In this document: positions 59,501-64,000 of the stretch, piece after piece
Layout: each line of letters starts with the position of its first letter
How positions within the stretch are numbered: the stretch's first letter is position 1
Origin: Knoxdaviesia capensis
Taxonomy: Eukaryota > Ascomycota > Sordariomycetes > Microascales > Gondwanamycetaceae
DNA length: 64,000 bases
Reading direction: 5' to 3'
Assembly (NCBI GenBank): GCA_001510575.1
Contig: LNGK01000002.1
Location: 1,786,144-1,850,143 of the forward strand
Translations under genes and position numbers: made by a program
Notes under the pieces: model-generated
What the model was told of the DNA's origin: nothing
Database searches by the model: none
Seen by the model: only the letters and a program-made list of their open reading frames with translations

Positions 59501-61994
59501 AGCGCAGGTTGGTCATCAGCACGATAGTAGTAAAGGCAATCGACGAGCTCAGGGGCTGCTTCTGGATAAGCGCCAGGCAGCCAAACATGCTGAAGAGGGC
59601 GACAAAGCTGGTCATGTCCAGCACCTGGCTGAGGATCTGGTTGAGCACCATCATGCGCCAGAGCCACTTCATCTCAAATATACGCGACTCGCGGATGCGC
59701 TGGGAAACCACGTTCTCCCAGGCAAAGAACTTGACGGCGCGGATCAGCGACATGAACTCCGACACCAGCGACACACGGGCGTCTTGGTATTTTCTGGCCT
59801 CCAGCTGGGTGCTGATCATGAGCTGGCCCATCCAGACGGTGAAAGGGGGCGACACGGCAACCACGAGAGTTCCAACCAGGGCGGGCCAGCCAAGAATCTT
59901 GTACAGACCAGCAATACTTCCAACACAGCCAACAAAGCCACCAACACCAGCAAGAATGAAATCACGTCCGTGGTAGATGGCGCTGATATCGGCGGTCATC
60001 AGCGTGGCAAGACGGCCAGTGGTGGTGGTTCCGGAAGCAGCCTTGTTGCTGCTGGCGTCGTTGGAGTAGCTAGCCTCTTCGTTTCCAAGCTCCATGGACT
60101 CCAGAGCCACCGAGTACAGCTCCAGGGTCATGGCAGACTGAATACGCACAATCAGACGAGTCGAAGTGAAGACGTAGCGCTGAAAGGTGACCGAGGCCAT
60201 GACGGGACCAATGAAGAGACAGGCCAGCCAGGCACGAGGGTCAACGGTGGCTTCGTCGGGGTAGTCCAGGTATGAAAGAAGGTTGTACAGGCCGAAGGGG
60301 CTGACAAGGTCGAACAGGCTGTACAGCGAGATCCAGAACGACATGAGCGTAAGCTCAACAAACATGAAGCGGCCCAGAGTCCACATGGTGGTGACTCCCC
60401 AGGAACGGGCCTTCTGGAGACGGCGGAGCTGGATCCACGGCTCATCGTACCACGGGATGTTGGGAAGAGCCTCCTTCTTAAGCGTATGCTTATATCCAGA
60501 CCAAATGACAGCGTTGAGCCAGCTGTAACTGGCCAAGTACTCGAACCAACTGGCAAACTCTTCGCCCGAGGGCTTGATATCATCCCGGGTCAGATCCTTG
60601 GAAACCGGCGATTCGAGAAACTCGCGCGTGGCAGTCCACTCGTGGGGCGAATTCAGCACAATGATGAGATGCACAGTGGTGAGCCAGATGGCATTGTTGG
60701 TATCGGTCTTGTAGTTGCACACGTTGGACAGGTCGAGGCAGGGGAGCCAGTAGGCGATCAGGAGAGTCAACCAGAGCATGCTCATAACAAAGTTGGCGTG
60801 CAGCGAGGTCTTCGCGCGCCAGATCGGGTGGTTGAAGGCGCTGAACAGGCCGACGATCAGCGAGTATATGGCGGCACTGGCACTGAACGGGTGCAGCGAG
60901 TCCCGGCCGACAGCTAGGGCAATGAAGCCAACAGTCGCAGCGCGGGTGACGTGGGAGAGAATCTCACACGTCATGAACATCGGCGGCCGGATGACGCCGA
61001 AGCGGTCGGAGTACCAGGCCGGAATGCGCAGGCCATGGCGGAAGAGCGAGATGAGGAGGAGGACGGCGGAAAAGGCAACGGCCGAGATCTGGATGTGTCC
61101 CGTGTGGGCGAAGCGGCTACAAGCAGCAATCCATGGGATTCTTGAAAAAGGAGTCAAGAGAAATTCGGGAACTATGTTAGCCAGAGCAACGATTGAAGCT
61201 ACAGTCGCCGGGAAACAAAATGTGAAGCCAGGAAACGAAAAGAAGCACGTGAGGTCAAGATGCTGCACTGGCGCTTAGACACTGGCGATAGGCGCGCATT
61301 TGCCGCAACTTGAAAGAAAGACCCCGTGAAGGAAAAATATTTCAGTCACCAGGAAGACCGAAAAGTCGCGATGCGATTTCAGCCAAGAGAAGGGGCAACG
61401 TGTTGGTGCTCGGTTTGGGAAGGGGCGATTGCGTGGCGAAGGAAAGAGCTCCTTCCTGTTTGGGGCACTGATAAGATATAACTGCATGGATTTATTCTGG
61501 AGCAGGAAGAGGAACTCAGGAAGGAGTTGCACCGCGGTCGCGCCTTCCCACTCGGAATGGCGCTGAGAAAAGAAAAAGATACGTAAGCAGAAACGCGAAA
61601 AAGAGCCCGTGTATTCATTGGAACTTCAAATAAAATCGGGCATTGATCGGTGATCGGCTGAAACATGCAATGGCATGTCAAAGTGGAAGCGAGCGGTGAA
61701 GACAAACGCCGAAATGTATCTTCGGAGGGTCGGGGCCAAAAAGAGGAACGACACGCCACCCCTCAGGCCAGTGGTGCCAAAAAGAGGGCGGGCGGAGGAC
61801 GCAGGATCTTACTGTGTGGTCACGGTCATTGAGATCTCGGACGGAGAGCCGGTGTAGGCATATTGAAGGCCAGTCTGGATAGCGGTCGCGGAGCGCGACA
61901 GGTTGGTGCCGTAGTAAGTCCCATAGGCAAAGTTCGTGAGGTGGTTGTAAAGGTGCCCCGAGTGGGCCACCAGGTGGTGAGTTGCCGACTGCAT
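56540..61994 (-). CDS. ABCC-type ABC transporter with N-terminal membrane domain
   Basis: Exons on the minus strand: proposed 61994-61813, then 61116-57678, 57612-57355, 57283-56540, about 1540 aa. The last three junctions are firm. The first exon (MQSATHHLVAHSG to SMTVTT) joins in frame at HRFAHTGHIQ across a 696-nt intron. That is long for this genome, and an extra exon in between (a hydrophobic stretch VASIVALANIVPEF is encoded at 61160-61210) is possible. Domains: TMD0, TMD1, NBD1 (Walker A GPSGSGKST near 673, LSGGQRARLALARAL, Walker B LLVLDDIF), linker, TMD2, NBD2 (GRTGSGKST near 1290, signature FSHGQRQ, LLDEATASMD, VTIAHRLQTI). NBD1 has Asp after Walker B and Gln in place of the switch His (LVSQAPW), so only one ATP site looks fully catalytic. 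Role by family: export or vacuolar sequestration of conjugates or drugs; substrate unknown. Confidence 0.88.
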
Positions 61995-64000
61995 GTTGGC
62001 GGAGAGTTAATTGTGGAGGGGAACAGACGGGAGAACCACAGCGCGCGGGCAGTTCGTCGTGGTTGGAAAGAAAGATAGCCCGGAACTTTTGGACCAGCCC
62101 GTGAAGGTGTCTCTGCGCCTGTGTGGCACCGGGAAAGATCTAGCAGGTTGTTGTGTGCAGGTAGAGACGGGCGTCGAAGGTCGAAGAGATGAACTGGAAG
62201 GAAAGGCCAAAAGGGTTCCTCCGGTCTTCTATCTCTCTCTCTCTCTGCTTCTCCGGGTCGTCAAACGGAGCGCAGAAGCTTCAAGATGTGCACGTCTATG
62301 GGATGTGATAGTGCCAGGTCGGGGATTGGCAATGGAGATATGCACGGAGATGTGATGGACTAGAAGGCGCAAAAAACAGTCAGTCGATCGGCCAAGGCCG
62401 AAAGGCAAGACAAGAGATCTGCCAGGAGAAAAAGGCAGGGCAAGTGGCTCTCTCGACGTACAATTCAAACCTGACGATGAAGAAACCGAGGAACAGATCG
62501 AAGGAACGGAAAAGGAAAAAACGGGAAGAAGAAAACGAGAAAGCAATGACAGAAGGAAAGAAGGTAAGAAAGGCAGTATCCAATTCAAATTAGGATCACC
62601 TTCAAGAGAGGGAAAAGACAGAGCCAAAAGTTTCTTTTTTGTACTGCCCAACCAGCTTGGCTCTGGAAAAACAGAAAAAAGGAAGAAGCATCAAGAGAGT
62701 ATCAAATGCAAGCACGGCCAACGAAGGGGGGCGAGGAGACGAAGAGCTACATATATCAACTGTTATCTCCTTCGGTTCTTTTGTTTGACGCGGAATTCTG
62801 ACGGGGGAAGGCAATCAATGGACGAAAGGTCCTTTTTTGGGTACAGCATATGCTCTGCATCCACCCACCACCCCCCCCATTCCATGTCCGTCCCGCATTA
62901 CGGCCGCCTCGTTGGTTTCTATGGTGTGGTAGTGTATGGCATGGACCGTGCCATGGAAGACGGCGGCGGGCATATAGCACCAGATCATTCTAGGCTTTGA
63001 TTGCGGATCCGTCACGAACGCAAGGCAGTGCGATAAATGGTACAGATGCTTCTCGGGGCCTTCCTCTTTCGACCCAAGTGTCGTCGGGACGCTCAATTGG
63101 GGGTGGGCTGTATTACGCAGCACTCTGTGCATGCAACATATAAGAGCCGGGGAGGGGGGCCAGGCCTAAATCCCGTTGTTTGGGGCTCTGTGGTCGGAGT
63201 TGGCGGTGGTGTGCGTGCCCACGAATAGCTAAACTTGCAATGTTAAGGGTGCATATCTAAGGTAGTCGGTGCTCATGATCCCAGCTTGTGCATTCGTAAA
63301 TAGCGGAGACAACTGCTTGATTTGTTACCTCAAGCAGAATCAGACTGGGAGAGAGAGCCCACTTCGTCCTGGAGGCGAGGGTGTTTATTGCTCCCCGGGG
63401 TACATAAGCCAAGTTGACTGAGACGACGAAGAATCCCAGGCTTCCGTTTTCTGCTGTACCTTACGCGCACACGGACTTTGACCATGGCCAGCAGCTTCCT
63501 CCACTCTGGATGGTCCCTTAGGGACGTCTTGTTTCCACCGGGGGTCAGTAAGAGACCAGGAACAGAACGGGTACATCGGCGTTATGGAACAGGTAGAGGG
63601 GTGAACCGCAATGCACCAAGCATTCTCCACATATGAACAGTACTGTAGGACTTTACGCCCATCGTCAGTTTGAGTCCTTCGATAGAAACAGAAAGGGCTG
63701 GCATACATGGTAGGACACAGAACTACGTCCTGGGGCGCAGGTGTGGCCATGTGTGCTGCTCTTCCACATGTTCGACAATTGGCAGGCATATGTGTCCATC
63801 CGTTTGTCTGTCTGTAACCGCAGGTCATCCCGGTTCTAGCTAGCATTAGAGAACCAGCACGCATTTCTTCCACATCACCAATGTACAGTAGCTGCTGTAA
63901 TCCACGATCCGAGATGGTGGACTATTACCTGCTCCAGACTCTGTAGTCCGTACAACGTACAATGTTCTATGTGTGGATCAAGGAGTATGTACTGTACAGT
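61995..64000. other. Promoter of the ABC transporter and gene-free end
   Basis: Purine-rich on + from about 62360 to 62720 (CT-rich on the transporter strand, a probable leader or promoter). No coherent gene in 62760-64000; the minus-strand frame 63385-63873 has no recognisable motif. TGTAC/GTACA motifs are frequent at the right edge (63640-64000). Confidence 0.5.

Noticed and set aside
58428..60275. 615-codon frame antisense to the ABC transporter
   Set aside because: Shadow of a coding region with clear transporter motifs; the translation is Gly/Arg/His/Gln-rich without domains.

Overview
The window is nuclear DNA of a filamentous ascomycete (Pezizomycotina), most likely a eurotiomycete of the Aspergillus/Penicillium kind. 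The signs are short introns with GTRNGT donors, CTAAC branch sites and YAG acceptors, a Zn2Cys6 regulator, a fungal rhodopsin-like membrane protein, an ABCC transporter with an N-terminal membrane domain, and single-copy housekeeping genes separated by long pyrimidine-rich spacers. No operon, CRISPR, rRNA gene or intact transposon is visible.

Layout: (1) 1-2222 CT/CA-rich leader, then a 5-exon Zn2Cys6 transcription factor (2223-5367, +). (2) 20S proteasome alpha-5 (6235-7381, -) divergent from gamma-tubulin complex component GCP2 (8356-11506, +). (3) A SNF2/RING helicase with an N-terminal HIRAN-like region (12037-15859, -) divergent from tubulin-folding cofactor D (17703-21837, +). (4) A 12.6-kb gene-poor stretch (21838-34434) holding a decayed FG-GAP-type gene (24279-25433) and microsatellites. 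(5) A seven-helix rhodopsin-domain protein (34435-36097, +). (6) RNA polymerase subunit RPB5 (37363-38229, -) divergent from BFR1 (39332-41353, +). (7) A fungal protein of unknown function (44265-45208, -), then a 5-kb spacer that is pyrimidine-rich on the minus strand. (8) The Obg-type mitochondrial GTPase MTG2 (50345-52357, +), convergent with the tRNA m5C methyltransferase NCL1/TRM4 (52664-55545, -). (9) A decayed tRNA-like element (56009-56079), an ABCC transporter (56540 to about 61994, -) and a gene-free end.

Most genes are housekeeping: protein turnover, microtubule nucleation and tubulin folding, transcription, mRNP/secretory function, mitochondrial ribosome assembly and tRNA modification. 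A recurring non-coding theme is telomere-like AACCCTA/TAGGGTT motifs in upstream DNA of RPB5, TBCD, MTG2 and NCL1, next to GATA clusters in the last two, and inside introns of GCP2 and the helicase gene. I did not recognise any clearly new multi-gene system. The best leads are this motif grammar, the conserved unknown gene with its long asymmetric leader, the decayed FG-GAP gene, the unusual first nucleotide-binding domain of the ABC transporter, and a 13-nt micro-exon in the proteasome gene.
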